Shown here: in pieces, positions 48,235-62,500 of the stretch | How positions within the stretch are numbered: position 1 is the first letter of the stretch | How the letters are laid out: every line of letters starts with the position of its first letter | From: Nymphaea colorata | Lineage: Eukaryota; Streptophyta; Magnoliopsida; Nymphaeales; Nymphaeaceae | Assembly (NCBI RefSeq): GCF_008831285.2 | Contig: NC_045145.1 | Span: forward strand, 14,878,802-14,942,801 | DNA length: 64,000 nucleotides | Direction of reading: 5' to 3' | Notes under the pieces: model-generated | The model's database searches: none | Seen by the model: the letters and a program-made list of their open reading frames with translations, nothing else | Told to the model about the DNA's origin: nothing | Translations under genes and position numbers: made by a program

Positions 48235-50974
48235 ATATATATATAAACATGAAGTACGTGATGTTCTTGAAACAATGCATTTTAAAACTTGCGTTTTAAA
48301 AATAAAATGTTTTCACCGAGACCCCTTTAAGAGCACCGGCAAAAGAGCTAAGTAAAGCTCGGGCGTTTAGGCGGCTGGGCATGAGTTGAAATCTGATGGT
48401 GGCGCTTTCTAAGTTGAATTCTCCAGGTGAACGCTTCTGAAGATTGCCTCTGAATTTTACATTTAAATGCGGCTGTTAGTCTAAAAGGTAGTTCATCTGT
48501 ATAAAGAATCGAACGCTAAGGACTGAGGACGGGAAAATTTGGTGTTTTCGGACGGTTTCAGTTTTGGGACGACGGCCCATACCCAACCAAGGACATTTAT
48601 TATGGTCTGAACCAAGAACACCGTTTTTTTCTTTTTTTAATCTCTGCCACCTTCCCTGTCCACTCCAGCCAATTTGTCCTCTGCAACAAATTCCACCCAC
48701 CATTAATTTCTTCTCTATTAATCGGTCAGCCATGGTGGTCCTGCCACCGCCGACGGCATCGACATTACCAGAGAAACCAATCCGTTTATCGTTTGGCATC
48801 TGGAAGACTGGATCTACACCGCCCATGTTGCAGACCAAAGGCGCAACCGCAGAGGCTAATTGCTTTAGATGTCTGCTGCCCACCAAGATCCAATGTCAGA
48901 TTAATTTCGCAAATCCCGTAGGCCTTGTTGAGGCTTCTGTTCTGCTCACTGATTACTTAATTATGTTTCGTTTCTCTCTTTTCTATTCTGAGATTAATCT
49001 GTTGCAGACTGATGGTAGCATCCAAGATAGCCGTACAAGTTAGAGCAATCAAAAGCATGTGCTGGTTAACTTAAAGCGTGATTTGGTATGAGACAATGCC
49101 ACAAATCTCAAGATTTAGAATTTTCTAGTTGGGGCAGATTTCTTGTTAAGAACTATTTGCCACCAACTTGTGGAATCATCGGCATATTTTATATGAAGCT
49201 CTTAAACTATTCGGAAAGCAGAAATTTGAAAATCCATTGTTTTCGGAAGTATTATGGTCGTGCAGGATCTTGGCAGTTTAAACACATCACGTACGAACTG
49301 CATGCAATAATTTGAAAACACTTACCGATAGCTCATCTAACTCGATCGTTCATTAAAAATGTTGAGATAACTACTGTAAACGCAAAGGCTTTTCTGTAAA
49401 CTTTTCAGTTCTTTTTAATTGACCGACGAAGTAGTTTCTGTGGACCATTACTTTTGTCTGATATATACATCAGTGCCACCTTCACCGAATATGGTCGAAA
49501 GGAGCTGGTAACGTTTGTCGATCGAACTAAATATATACGATGAGATCTGTGATCCTCACTCTGCTACTGTCAAGAATCCTGACCTAAGATCAAAGGTGAA
49601 GGCTTCCTGAGAGAAAAATCTTCTCACGCTTCTGCAAAAAGATTTTGAGAGAGCCTCATGCATGCTTTTGAATCCTTCCATAAATCGATCATGACTCTCT
49701 TCAAAGTAAGAGAAGTACTAAAGAACAAACTTCTCGTTCAAGAGAAGCATTGCCGCCATAACTTTCTCCCTTACAAACTTTCGCTTATGAAATCCTGGAT
49801 TCGTTTCCAGCGCTTGCTGGAAGCATCAAATTTTTGAAGAATTTGGATTGGGATCCCGCTTGGACGATGGAATCCGGCCAGCAAACAGGCCCCAAATCAC
49901 ATTCTTCTTTCTCATGTAGTTAAGTGCACATGCTAATTTTGGTTAAAAACAAAAAAATACCAAAAAAATCAAGGGACTAGATATGAGTAAGCTCATCTAA
50001 TTCATAAATGCTGCAAAGCCAAGTTGGCATATTATAAGATGAAAGTGTACTTTAATTCGGTTGGTGCAAGGGTAAATTTTCTTCAGTAAAAGAAAGAAGA
50101 TACCAAGTTACCAACACCCCACCCCCATTAGATTTTTCGTCCTTGGGGGGACCTACGACGAGAAGAAAACTGCGAGGTCCACCAAAGGTTTGGGACATTC
50201 ACCAAGAATGAAAAGATTTTGCTAACCGGAATCCGGCAAGTGTCGAACTTGCGGCGACTGGCAGGTAGACAAGTAGGGGAGCTTGAGTTTTACCAATCAA
50301 AGGCCTGCAAATGTATGAGTCCAGAAGAGTTTTCACCTTGGTGAAAGAGAGAGAAAAATAATTATGCCGTCCGGCCCGATATATATCTTGAATTTGTTCA
50401 AGCAATCAGAGTACTTTGAATGGCCCATTGAATATGGCATTACACAATGGCTGTCTACTTGATCAACACGTTTAGACCTATGAGCGACCCAGCAACTCCA
50501 TGAATGAACACCACCCAATGATTTGGTACTGAGATATACATGAACTAAAAGTGATAGAGAAGACAAAGGTAGCAATAGAAACAAAGGTCCGTGCCCACAA
50601 TGAGCGATATGGCTGATCTTCGGTCACAAGTTGGGAGCTCCAACTTTTTTTTTTTTTTTTTTTTTGAAAGATTGCTTGGGCTTCTCTGCTCACTGGGCTT
50701 TCGTTTCCACATTGCATGCAGAATCTCAATCTATTAATTTGTAATTTAATTCTTGAGTGCTTTCGAGCTGTAGCCTCGGTTTGATCATTTTCTTGCTCAT
50801 TACAAGACTCCATAGTTCTTTTTAGTGAGGTGTCTGAAGTGTCAAATATGAAAGAGAAGTGGGGTATACAAGACAACGAGAAAAAGTAAACATTTTATTG
50901 GGAGTTTTTTTTTTTTTGTACAATATCATTTATACATTACAATGGGCAATGTTAACAAATGATATTTTGATATA

Positions 50975-50993
50975 TGTATGTATGTATGTATGT
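50975..50993. repeat. (ATGT)n microsatellite
   Basis: Four to five tandem copies of tetranucleotide ATGT, flanked by tacata/tatgta words that extend the self-complementary character. Confidence 0.8.
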
Positions 50994-52844
50994 ACATACG
51001 TATATTAATATGTCCCTTATGCACATGAATATGTGGGGTCCTTAACCATGTGTCGGCATCAAGTTCACATTGTGAAACATGATTGCATCTGATCCTGCAC
51101 CGACAAGTTTATCGGCATTTCTTGTCATATGATGGCAAATGGGTCAGATCTGGGTTTGAGGATTTTGTCATTTTGTCGAACTAGAATGGATTTTCCACCC
51201 AACTTTTTCAGTCTGTCTTGCTCCTGTATCTCCCCAGCTAACTCAGCGAGGCATGTGAACGATTTTTGTTTAACCATATAACCATTTAAGCCGAGCACGA
51301 AACCCTAGCATTTGCTTCAAGCAAGCGCCATTGATTTGAGGTAGAAGCTTAGATTCAAACTAAAATTGCCTGAACCTTATGATGCTGCCTTTGCAAGCTT
51401 GCGTATGAAGGAACTTGTTGTGTTCGTCCTTGGAGATTTAGACATGTAAAAACATTGATTTCATTGAATGATCGCCCAGTCCTTGTTGAAAGGGTGGGTT
51501 AAATTTAAATCAACCTCTGATGATTAATTGGTTCGCTTTCGTTCTATTAAATGGCATGCCTCTTTGAAGGGGGGGGGGTTCTCTACGTCGGGTAAAAAAG
51601 GGAAAATTGATCGGGGGACATCTCTTTCATGGATAAATCCATGTTTGAGAGTCGTTTCATGAAATCACTATTAACTTTGTTACGGTCGGTCAGTGTAATC
51701 AGAAAAGTGAATTTATTGGCGAGTTTCCATCACGTGAACAACTTTGGAAGTTAGGCCGACCAAAATAATATCGGTGGCGCCAATCAATTAATGAATTTAA
51801 TAAACTTCACGCCATGTGATGTTCGAACGTACGCACGCAATCGTTGCTCTAAAAAGCTTCTGCATGATGACATGATCATCCTAAACAAACACTTGTTAGT
51901 TAGTTTTCTGGACAAGTAAAATATTCGCACCGAATCCAACGATATCGTAAGAAAGAAAATGTTCAGCAAGCATCGAATACGAGACGTGCAAATTCCACAA
52001 AAAATATAAAGAATAACTAACTTGGTCTTTCTAACCGGGTGCTAACAACGCCAAGTTCTAAAAATATAACATCAACATGCAGATTTGGTTTTCTAGTGAG
52101 GTTCTACAAAGAGTGCTTATGTTCATATTGATACTTCAGGGCAATTCTTTTCATTTACATATGTAAATGCTGCCGTTAAAAAAGTTTAAACTAATGCCCT
52201 TTAACCAGAATTTTTGGGGGCTTAGAGAAGGAGTGGGGTTTGAGAGGGGACAGAGACCAAAAAAGGCAGAGGTTTGGCAGGTGTTTGCATGGGCATAAAA
52301 GATGGTGGTGAAGTCCTGAGATTTTGGGGGCACGGTCGCCGTCCTACAATCACATGATGTGATCCACTGACCGTTCGTAAACTCCAAAATGTGGCTCTCC
52401 TCCCGTGAAATGTAGTAGTACATTATGTACCTCTCAAGCTTCAAAACGGATTCCTTTCAACAATTTATTCTTACCATCTCCCTTTCAATCTCACGAGGAT
52501 ACAGTTAAAAAAGGGGACGTGGCAGGTTTTTTCGCCATTCATCAAGAGAATATGTATAGAACACTATGTTATTCAAAATGTAGATGCTAATTCCATGTTA
52601 TCAAATAATGCCCCAATAGCATGCGAGTTTAAGCATCCCCGCGACGTTCTGTCTCTTAAACACAAAAATGAGATAGTCGGTCCTGGCAGGACCTGTCGTT
52701 CAAACACGGTTTGGTTCGAATTAGATGCAACAGAAAATGACAAGAGTGCTCTCAAACCAGGTCCAGCCTCCTTCACAATTAACCGTTAAACAAACACGAC
52801 AAGTCAAAGAAACATGAGCTGAATGGCAGCTGACGCACACACAT

Positions 52845-52876
52845 GCACAAGCACAAGCACAAGCACAAGCACAAGC
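52845..52876. repeat. (GCACAA)n hexanucleotide microsatellite
   Basis: Five copies of gcacaa with a partial sixth, ending in gct. No reading frame context. Confidence 0.85.
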
Positions 52877-54415
52877 TTTCATAAATATATATATGCACCT
52901 GAAACCAACAGGAACTTAGACTAAACAAAGTTTAATCTTAGATAATTAAACAAGGATATATTAACAAAAAAGCAGGAAAAAAAGTAAACGTGAAAGGCTT
53001 TTCACTTGAAAAAAGAGAAGATAACGCGGAATTGCGTTAAAAAAGCATCTTCTTTGTTATTAAAGGAGGATAGGGAGGGGCAAAAGGGAAGGGCGGTTAA
53101 TAAAGGAACCTTTTTCTCGATAAGATAATGGGGGAGTCACAAGTTGGATCCAACATGAAGCAGGAATCAATGGCGGCCTGCATTTCCACTTCACTCTTTT
53201 GGAAGTTTGCGATTATTGGATGAGGGTCCGTTTGGAAAGATGCAGACGGATCTGGATCACATCGCATGCTTCCAGAAGTAGACCCAGATCCAAGCACTGC
53301 ACCCTAACAGCAATTATTTTTCCTCCCATGATGATTTTAAAAGGCAAAGAATGCGCTGTTTACATAATTTAGAAATCACTTGCAATGTCTGAAAAAGCAT
53401 CAAACGAAATTTTACATTGGTTAGCACTCAGATCCCAAGTTGCCCCTTGGTCAGCATCAATACAATAAATGAAAGCCAACCAACGTATGTCTACAGAGAG
53501 TTATGCAGCTACTTTCATGCCTTTCAGAGGACCCTTTTGAATACGCGCAACTTTTACCTATAGAGATGGAACCATAGTTCAACTTCAATGCAAAGAAAGT
53601 TGATCTGCAGTCAAACACAAAAAACTTTTGGAGTCGTTATGAAACTTTAGTACCCGCATTAAATTTCTATTGAATAGGTGTAACTTTATTTCTGGTGGAA
53701 ACGTTTTGCCCGTTAACTTCTAAAAGTTGTATAAAATCAAACGAATATGGTAAATGGAAGATAGAACAAAAAACCTACACAATGCATTGCCATTCTTCTT
53801 GCCTGCATAACTAAGCATATAAGAACATGAATAATAACTTACATTGCATGACAGAGTAGTTCAGCATGAACCTGATATCATATAAAATATAATATTAGAA
53901 CTCAACAGTGATCAGCATATGAACAAGCAATAATCTAGAATGATGTAGGACGGAATTTTTTAGTTTACATAGGCGATCGAGAAGAAGAAAGGGGAAGATA
54001 AAGCAATTTAATATTAATTCACCAACTGTCTCCTTATTTTTCTCCCAAAAAGGAAAAAAAAAAAGATTGTTAATGAGTATAACCACCTAAAGAAAAAAAG
54101 GGAGAGTATCAAAATCAAAGATAAACGTGACGTCACTACAACGTCAGAAAGAAAGAAAGAAAGAAAGAAAATTTGCGGGAGGGGAGTTAGAGGTCCGGCA
54201 AAGTCGCGGGTGATTTGGACGCTCTGACGTTGATGTCTTATCTGCTTGATCTTTGAAAATGAAAGAGTAGAGCGGAGTTCGACCCGGTTAATGCCCGATC
54301 CGGGAAGGTCCCAATCGATGATCCGGGTCACAGATCTGGCAAAAAGCTCTGGAAAGAGACCCGAAAAGAGCGAGGTCCAGAACCTTCTTCACTCGTAACA
54401 AACAAGCCCCGGTAG

Positions 54416-54457
54416 AAGTTCAGTTCAGTTCAGTTCAGTTCAGTTCAGTTCAGTTCG
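54416..54457. repeat. (TTCAG)n pentanucleotide microsatellite
   Basis: About eight perfect copies of TTCAG, ending in ttcggt. It lies downstream of a ~200-bp GC-richer patch (54180-54400) with repeated gatccggg/cccgg words that I could not assign. Confidence 0.9.
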
Positions 54458-55368
54458 GTGTTGGGGTAATGGATCGGGTTGAATATCGGAAGTTCTGAAC
54501 CTACCATGATCCATACGTTGAGTACATCATTTTGATCGTTTATTGACCGATGGGGACGTTAACATAACCCCAACCCACAAGGAATCTAGGTGTGTGGGAC
54601 TCAATGGTCCAGCTAAGTTTAAGGGCATCTACTGGGTCCGTCTGACTCGACTCGACGCGGGTTCACACCCAGTCAACGTCGTCTAGGCCTTTGACTGGCC
54701 CCACCGAACCTTTGAGTCGCCCCTCCTCTTTGGCTTCTTCCTTCCCCTCTCTCTCTCCCCATTAAAAGTTTTCTTTAACAATGAAAAATCAGACTGTTTG
54801 GACAATGGAGATGGGCTTGTTCTTAGGATTCAAATATATTTGCTTCATGTTATTTGGTGCAACATCCACGGGAAAGGTAAGGTTACCGTAACTTTTACCT
54901 AGGGGTCGGTGAAAAGGAATTTTTTTCTTTGCAGTTTATCACTTTACTTTTCCGAAAACTTTTCGGCTGAATTTATTTGGCCGAGGGATTTTGGTTGACT
55001 GACAACCTCTTTAGTAATGTAATGTTTTAATGGTCTTTCGTCTTCGTTACGTACGCCTCCCTCTTCCTGTATCCCGAGAGAGAAAAAAAAAACAAAAGAG
55101 AGATTGTCACTGGTGAAATTTCTCTCCTGTTTGATTTCACGGGCGAGATTTCGGGCGTTCCATACGCCTTAGAATACTCCCGTAGGATATTTTTAACACA
55201 AAAGAAGGAAGAAAAATTTTACTTCTTGTTTTCCGTGCTTCTAGTTTTAAGTGCTTGTGAGAGGCGTGGCAAGATGGCATTTTGAACATGACCTCGTTCT
55301 CATTTTTACTTAGCGTGGACGCTTGTGGTGCTCTTGGGTGAATATACTACGTCCAGCACAATTACGTT

Positions 55369-55442
55369 GGCTTCAATTGTTAATATGGTAATGCAAAGCT
55401 AGTTTTCACAGCGCAATTGATTTGGCTTCAATTGTTAATATG
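55369..55442 (+). repeat. Short duplication, 55-bp spacing
   Basis: ggcttcaattgttaatatg occurs at 55369-55387 and 55424-55442, preceded in each case by a variant of acaattacgtt/gcaattgattt. This is a two-copy diverged tandem repeat. Confidence 0.7.
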
Positions 55443-58400
55443 TTCAACTACTTCAATGAAACTGTACTTTTTATTTACCATAGTGCAGAAACAGTGAGAT
55501 ACGGACAAAGATATGAAATCTCTACACTTCAAGAGTGCACTTGAAAATGGTTTTGAAGTCATGTTGAATCAAGTTTAAATGGCGAAACAGGACCTGTACG
55601 AGTTTTTTTTCTTCCTAGAGTAGAGGTCACATTTACGTCAATTAATGATGTAATATGGCCATTCAGTGCAACATCAATTAAACATGTAGAGTTATTGTCT
55701 AAGTTAACGAAGAACTTTAACTATGGAGCTCTAGCTGGGCCCTGCTGTCTAGGCTGCAGTTAGTTCTATAAGTTGGCTTACTGATTGGGGATGTAGCTAC
55801 TACCATATTTCATCAGTCGGATGCTACCAAATTTGATCGGGCGTGACAAAGTGCAAGGCTGCAACATTATTTTGGTATCCATTGCAATCCAAAAGGAATT
55901 CCTACACACTGTTTTGAATCCAATTACTAATGAGAGATTTATTCTAAAAGTATCTAAATCATTGAGCCCCAACGAGCTGGTACAGGTTGATGAAAGCCTT
56001 GTTGTCAGTTTAATTTCCATGGGGTTACTCCTTTGCACTGCAAAAGGTAGATGATGTGTGACACTAACGAGTGTATTATTTTTCACATGGATCTAGAAAC
56101 TGCTCTAAAAACAAAGAAAAATGGAAGGATCTTTTCAACCTGTATCTTCTCCCTGTTGACATCCTTATGTAAGAGATGTTCACCTCATGTCAATCCTTAC
56201 TTGCATAAGTTATCATGTCTCCAATTGATGTTCACCAAGTTGATCGATTATAATTTTTAGATTTTAAAAACTAGCGGGGAGTTCGATTCAGAGAGGCTGG
56301 AGCAAACAATATAGTCGCCAACACACCAGCTTGGAAGAGTTTGACTCTTCTTCCTTTGGTTTCTTGTCTTTTCTTTTAAGTTTTGGTTTTTTCTGAAAGG
56401 GGACGCCTATTTGCTTTGTTTCGGAATCTTGTTTTTATTCCTTTTTTCAACTTCAGTTTGGCACAAAACGTTGTCCGATGATGGGACGAGTCAAAAACGT
56501 TAATAATCATTTGAATTTGATCTAGTTAAGTAGTTACTAAATTAGGTGAGAAGCAGGAGATTGGCATCTAAGAAATTCACTGTCAGTGAAATCTGAGAAA
56601 AGAGAAGTTCCATGATTCCTAATTAATTGATAAAGACCGATTTCTTTTATATGGTTTAACATGACTGATTTCTTCATTTGGGTATTGCTTTCTCATACTA
56701 CAGTATTTACCATGGTTCGGATCTGACTCTCGGAGTATATACATCATGTATTTCACGAAGGATGTGTCTATGACATGGGAGATGCGTGTGCAATTTATGA
56801 AGAGCAGAAAATGCCATGAAAAAGTAACCAAAGTTTTATTTCCGGTCAGCATCTGCCCAGCTTCCCCCTACCAAAGAAAAAAAAAAAAAAGGAAAATGAA
56901 ATTTCGACTTGAAAATTTGAATCATGGTATTTCACTGTTATTTACTATACGTGAGAGAAAGATTGATGAGTGCTAATAAGGATTACTTAACTTTCTGCGC
57001 CATACAGTCTTCTGCTTCCAGAGCGAACTTCAAACGAAGGGAATTTTTAGGTTCGTAGAACTTAAAGTACGCATTCAGCACAGAAAAATGAAAGAAATGA
57101 TAACTGCAGATCTAATCACCGGACAAATTACTCACCGAACGACTTCACATCCATATTATCAGTTGCTCTCGTCCCACCGTTTTGGCTGCCCATCAAAGGT
57201 AGAGCATTAATGCTCATAATGGCGACAGCCAATTACCACCCCAAAAAAAGAAAGCTCCAGGTAAGAAATCTCCTTCGAGAAGCAATCTGGCGGATTACTC
57301 GATAAACTCATGTTTGGAAGCTCTGCTTGAATATTGAGCTCAGTAAAGTTAGCTAGAAAAAGCAAGGGTTGTTAACCGAACTAACAAAAGACAGGCATGT
57401 TTATCCTGATCTCCCGCCTATTGCCGCTGATCTGCGTGATATCAGAAGAAAGCGGTGCTGAAAAACAAAGGTGGATCCTTATTTTTTGAACGTCTCCACA
57501 ACGAGCAGATAAATCAATTTACTAAACAACCAGAACCCCCTGCGACAGAAAAAAACAAATGGAGGGTTGAGATATCGACTATTTGTTTGGTATTTTGACA
57601 GTGAATCCATACTCTTTTATTTTAACACATACTGCACTTTCTGGTATCATCATGAGGCCCTAATTCTTTAATAATTTTGTGCCTCAGATCTGTTCTCGAA
57701 AAAAAAAAAAAAAAAAAAAAGAACTCTTGACTCTTGGGTCGCTTTCCGGCTTTGTGGGGCACATGATAAGACGATTCCCATTTGAATCCTTGTTGAGAGA
57801 GATAGAGAAAGATGAACTTCACAGAAAGGACAATTGTTTCTTCTTCTTCCTCTTCCTTTTTTAAGAAATCTCAGGATTAATATACGCAGACAAGCAAGTG
57901 GTGGTGGTAAAACACTCATGAGTTCGTCCAACCGGAGGATATGATGGATTTGGTGATTTAGCCTGAACTTTTAAAGGAGCAAATTGTTTGCCACAGTTAA
58001 CTGCAAGCGGTTTCCCTTCTTTCTAACATATTGCTAGGTAAATCTGGCTCGTGATTGCCATTTAAAGATCTTGGCTTTGTGGGGATTGTTTTTTGAATTG
58101 CCAGAATCAACATTGCATATACAAGATTTCCGATCGAGTGATTCAAATATCAAGGATCGCGAATGAGATAAATATCACTTTGAAATGCAGCTTCATGATG
58201 AGCCTTATCTTTATCAAGAAACTGAAGTTGTCAATTCAGATAAACGTCTCCTACACTGATATTTTGAAACAAATCTATGAACACATATATGAGGGGAATA
58301 GATATATACAAATGCAAAATGAATAGAGAATTAGTTACGCACGTAGCCCTAGTTCTTGACAAGAAGAGCTGGTTCTGTTCAACTTTCTAATCGGGCTTGC

Positions 58401-58856
58401 GTTCGGCGAATGGCCTAAGAAATACGTGACTTCTGGCGAAACAACATCTAGTTGGTGGACAGATCTTCAGCCCTAATCCACAGCCATGGCTGCCGTCTCG
58501 GGTATACTTTCTATCTTTAGCATAGGACATCAAGACTTCATTTAACTGAAAAATTCAGTAACTCCGCATTATAAAATTCTGAATAAAAAGGTGGGTCTGT
58601 AACGTTTTCGACCATGGCATAAATAGATCTACCGCCTAAGATCAAGTCGGAAAGCACCTCCAAAACCATGAGATCTAGTACATAGAATCGCCCCCAGCAA
58701 ACATATCCCCGGCCATTAAAATCATTTAAATCACGGATAGCGGCGGCCATGCAAAGCCTAACCCCTTCTTGGACTCAACCGCACTTGGGTAGTCCGATCC
58801 CCACCGAGGCCCGCGTTTTGGCCTACTTTTAGGCACAAACACATGGCCTTGTTTGT

Positions 58857-58863
58857 TATATAA
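58857..58863 (+). promoter_or_regulatory. TATA box of the QUA2-like gene
   Basis: TATATAA lies about 30 bp before a likely initiation zone near 58890. A CT-rich leader follows (58910-58945), usual for plant 5' UTRs. It stands 670 bp upstream of the coding ATG. Confidence 0.5.
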
Positions 58864-58889
58864 TGCAGGCCGGGGGTGCTTTTATCTTG

Positions 58890-59526
58890 CTTGATTGACG
58901 GGGATAACTCCCTCGCTCTTTCTCTTGCTCTCTCTCTCTCTCGCACGCTCAATCAGAGACACTCGGAAAGCAGAATCCGGAAGAACATTGCTAGTATCGT
59001 CCTCTGATTCAAGATTCGATCTTCGATTGTGATTTTGATACATCCGTTTCGGCATTTCCGATCTTCTTTTCGTTACTGCGAGAGAATTATAGAGGGAGGT
59101 TTGGTTATTACTGTGGTAGCAAGGGCGGCTCTATGTTTCTTCCTTACTTTGCCTTCTGTTTCATCATTTGAAAGAATTATTGGGGTGGCGGATTTGGAAT
59201 TTAAAGTGGGCTCTGAACCACCGACTCCTAGAGGGGTTACTATGGTTTACTGATGCATCAGAGTGTGGTGGTGAATCTGCTCAGGGGTGGAGCAGCGGTA
59301 GAACCTCATCATACTGTTCAACTACGAAAGCTCTGCTGCTTCTCCGTAAAGCGTTCCTGTGATTTGGGCACACACGTTTTTTACCGGAAAGAGGTAAAGG
59401 CGCGTGGTTTGCTTGCCCTGTTTCTATGTTTTCTTGTTTCAGAATGTTGGTGGTCTGCAGATCACAGATTGATTTTCAAGGGAAGATGAGTTTCTTGGGT
59501 TTCGTCGGTTTTTTGCAGGTGGGAGG
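58890..59526 (+). promoter_or_regulatory. 5' UTR of the QUA2-like gene, probably with an intron
   Basis: A good 3' splice site (ttcgtcggttttttgcag, ending 59518) stands eight bases before the start codon. A plausible donor is aaagag|gtaaag at 59393/59394. A leader intron would remove the intervening sequence. If it is unspliced, several upstream ATGs would be exposed. The donor is uncertain. Confidence 0.4.
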
Positions 59527-62500
59527 ATGTCTCGGCCTCTTCAGCGGGGCAGCCGGCGGGTCTCCGATTGCGGGGATCCGAGCAATTCGCAGACGATGGA
59601 CAGAGGCGAGAAGGAGGTCATGCAGAGGGCTCGATCCTTGGGTGGTCCTCTCGAGATCGCGTCTCTGTTGAAGTTTTGGAGCAGGCGTAGTAGCTTGCCT
59701 GTTGGTGGCGACGACGATCACGGGAAGGCGAATTTGAAGGCGTTTGCGGAAGGGAACGGCGTTGGATCTGATCTGAAGGATTTGCCGTTGCCGCCGAATG
59801 CGCCTCGCGGCCGGCACAGCTTGTTCCTCCAAATTCTTAAATCTGGTCTCGTCTTGCTCATTCTTCTTGCTCTTTGTGGTTCCTTTTGGTGGACGTTCAC
59901 GATTTCGTCTTCATCGTCGTCGTCCTCGAGCTCCATTGGTTACAGAGGTTATAGGCGGCTTCAAGAACAAGTCATGGAGGATTTTTCAGATATTGGAGTT
60001 CTCTCACTTGGGCTAGCTAAGATAAGAGAACTGGAGTTTTGCCCTCCGGAATTAGAAGACTACGTTCCCTGTTTCAATGCTACCGGAAGCTCGGAAGAAG
60101 GATCTGCAGAGGCCGAGCAGTATGAAAGAAAATGCGATCCGAAGTCAAAGAACAACTGCTTGATCCTCCCACCAAAGGATTACAGGGTGCCACTGAGGTG
60201 GCCTACTGGGAGAGATGTGATATGGAGCATGAATGTAAAAATTACACCCGAGGAGGTCGTTTCATCTGGTAGCTTGACGAAAAGGTGAGTCTGATCCTTT
60301 TTTCTAACAGTTGTTGACTTGTTCTTCTTCTTTTCTCTTTTATGTTTGACAGTCAATATTGATGAATATCAATTCGTTAGTGAAACAACTAGAATATGTA
60401 ATTTATTAATTGCTGAGACAAAAAGGGGATATTTTCTTATTCTTCATTGTTTTCTGCTCTTTGTCTTCGGTCGCATTATAATATTTCATAATCTTCTGCT
60501 TGTATCAAAGAAATATATGGTTAATGGTTTCAATTTGCCTTGAGTAAGGTTGTTATCCTAAATCTGAACAGTGGTGTCTCCTGTATCTCCAGAATGATGA
60601 TGTTGGAGGATAACCAGTTCTCGTTCCGATCTGAAACTCCTTTTGTCGATGGTGTTGAAGATTACTCACATCAAATAGCGGAAATGATTGGGTTGCCAAA
60701 CGAAGCTTACTTTGTTGGTGCTGGTGTAAGTGTGATTTATCCGTTGTGTTGAAACCTTCGAGATCTGCCCATTTCAGAAAAAGACCTTTATACTCCTAAA
60801 CATGAAAATTGTCCAATTGCAATTGAGATGTGTGTTATGTTGTTCCTTTAGTAGCTTCATTTCATGCTTCTGGTTCGATAAATGTTTTTTCCTTGTGTTG
60901 GAGGAGTAGATCAATGGAAAATGGTATTTGTCAATTGCTTCCTGTCTGCTAGGGTTCAGTTGAAAATGAATTGGAAATGCATGTGTTTTCCTTGTTAAGG
61001 TCATAATCATGCCTTTCATTGGCTTATTCTGTCTCCTTATGTTCATCTTGCAGGTTAGAACTGTTTTGGATATAGGATGTGGTTATGGCAGCTTTGGTGC
61101 ACATCTCTTTTCAAAGCAGTTATTGACTATGTGCATTGCAAATTATGAGGCCTCTGGAAGTCAGGTTCAGCTAACACTTGAACGAGGTCTTCCAGCAATG
61201 ATTGGTTCTTTTGGTTCAAAGCAACTGCCTTATCCATATCTTTCATTTGACATGGTCCATTGTGCAAGATGTGGAGTGGATTGGAGTCTGAAAGGTATTA
61301 TTCTGATCATTCTCTATAGATTGTTCATTGAAAGCAAGGTAGACACTTTTCATGACTTCGCATGGTATTGCTATATCCGTCGTTCTGTACATGGGCATAC
61401 TTATGTTAAAAACTTAAAACTATGTGGTTTGTCCAAAATTTCTATCGAAGCATGTACGCACTTTTGCATTTTAAAATTCCCAACCAAGTTGCATTTGTAT
61501 GCATGGCTAGGCTTGGGAATGTAGTGAAGGCTATTGCTCATAATGTGTTCCGTGATTTCTTTTCTATAATTCCATACAAGCAGCGGAGTGCATATAAAGC
61601 TGTCTTGAATTGGCCAAGTTCCCAGGTGCCACTACCTGCTTCATTGGTCTAGTTTTACAGGACTTTGCCATTCAAAGGATTCAGGACGAGGAGAGTTCAG
61701 GGTCTTGATGGTCCTTGTTTTGTGCAGGTGGTGTTTTCCTTATTGAGGCTGATAGAGTTTTGAGGCCTGGTGGCTACTTTGTCTGGACTTCACCAATTAC
61801 AAATACTCACAGATCAGTGCGAAACAAAGAGAACTTGAAAAAATGGAATTATATTCGTAATTTTGCTTCCAACCTGTGCTGGGAGCTTCTCTCACAACAA
61901 GAAGAAACTGCTGTGTGGAAAAAGACAAACAAGAGGGATTGCTACACCTCTCGGTATGGAGCAGGAAAATTTATTTTTTAGTAATTTATCTTCTTCACAT
62001 CTTTAATTAGAAAATAAAGATGTGCTAAAATAAGTTGCTGTAGTGCTGCTCCTTGTGTTGCTATTTGACAAGTGACTATGACTTTACTTTACAGGGAAAT
62101 TGGTACACGGCCTTCTATCTGCACCAAGGGTCATGATATTGAATATCCATATTATCGATCACTTGTCTCCTGTATAGGTGGAACTCAGAGTTCCCGGTGG
62201 ATTCCTATTGAAGAACGTACTACCTGGCCATCTCGTGCTAAACTGAATTCCACGGAACTTTCTCTACATGGTATGAGTTCGTGTTACACGAAGACTGCTA
62301 TTAATAATAATAATTAAATGCAATACAGACAGAAAGGCCATGGTCTAGCTGTAATATTTGTCTGAGTTCTTTCTGTTTATTTGTTGGTAACAATATTTTT
62401 TCACAATAGGTGCACGCAGAGATGAGTTTGATGAAGATGACGTACACTGGAAATCAACAGTCCGCAATTACTGGTCTCTTCTGTCGCCTCTCATATTCTC

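Larger units (their letters stand above)
43089..58856. other. Long intergenic region, no confident gene
   Basis: This 15.8-kb stretch has no gene I can support. It holds tandem duplications, a probable solo LTR, a palindrome and several microsatellites (listed separately). Open frames at 45.2-45.8, 48.5-49.0 and 50.5-50.9 kb were inspected and show no family motif. The last kilobase leads into the promoter of the QUA2-like gene. Confidence 0.5.

Noticed and set aside
48564-49043. 159-codon open frame
   Set aside because: It opens with a TTG codon, its first ATG is far inside, and no motif, promoter or splice pattern supports it.
50478-50876. 132-codon minus-strand frame
   Set aside because: It includes a poly-Lys run from a homopolymer, has no recognised domain, and I could not build an exon chain around it.
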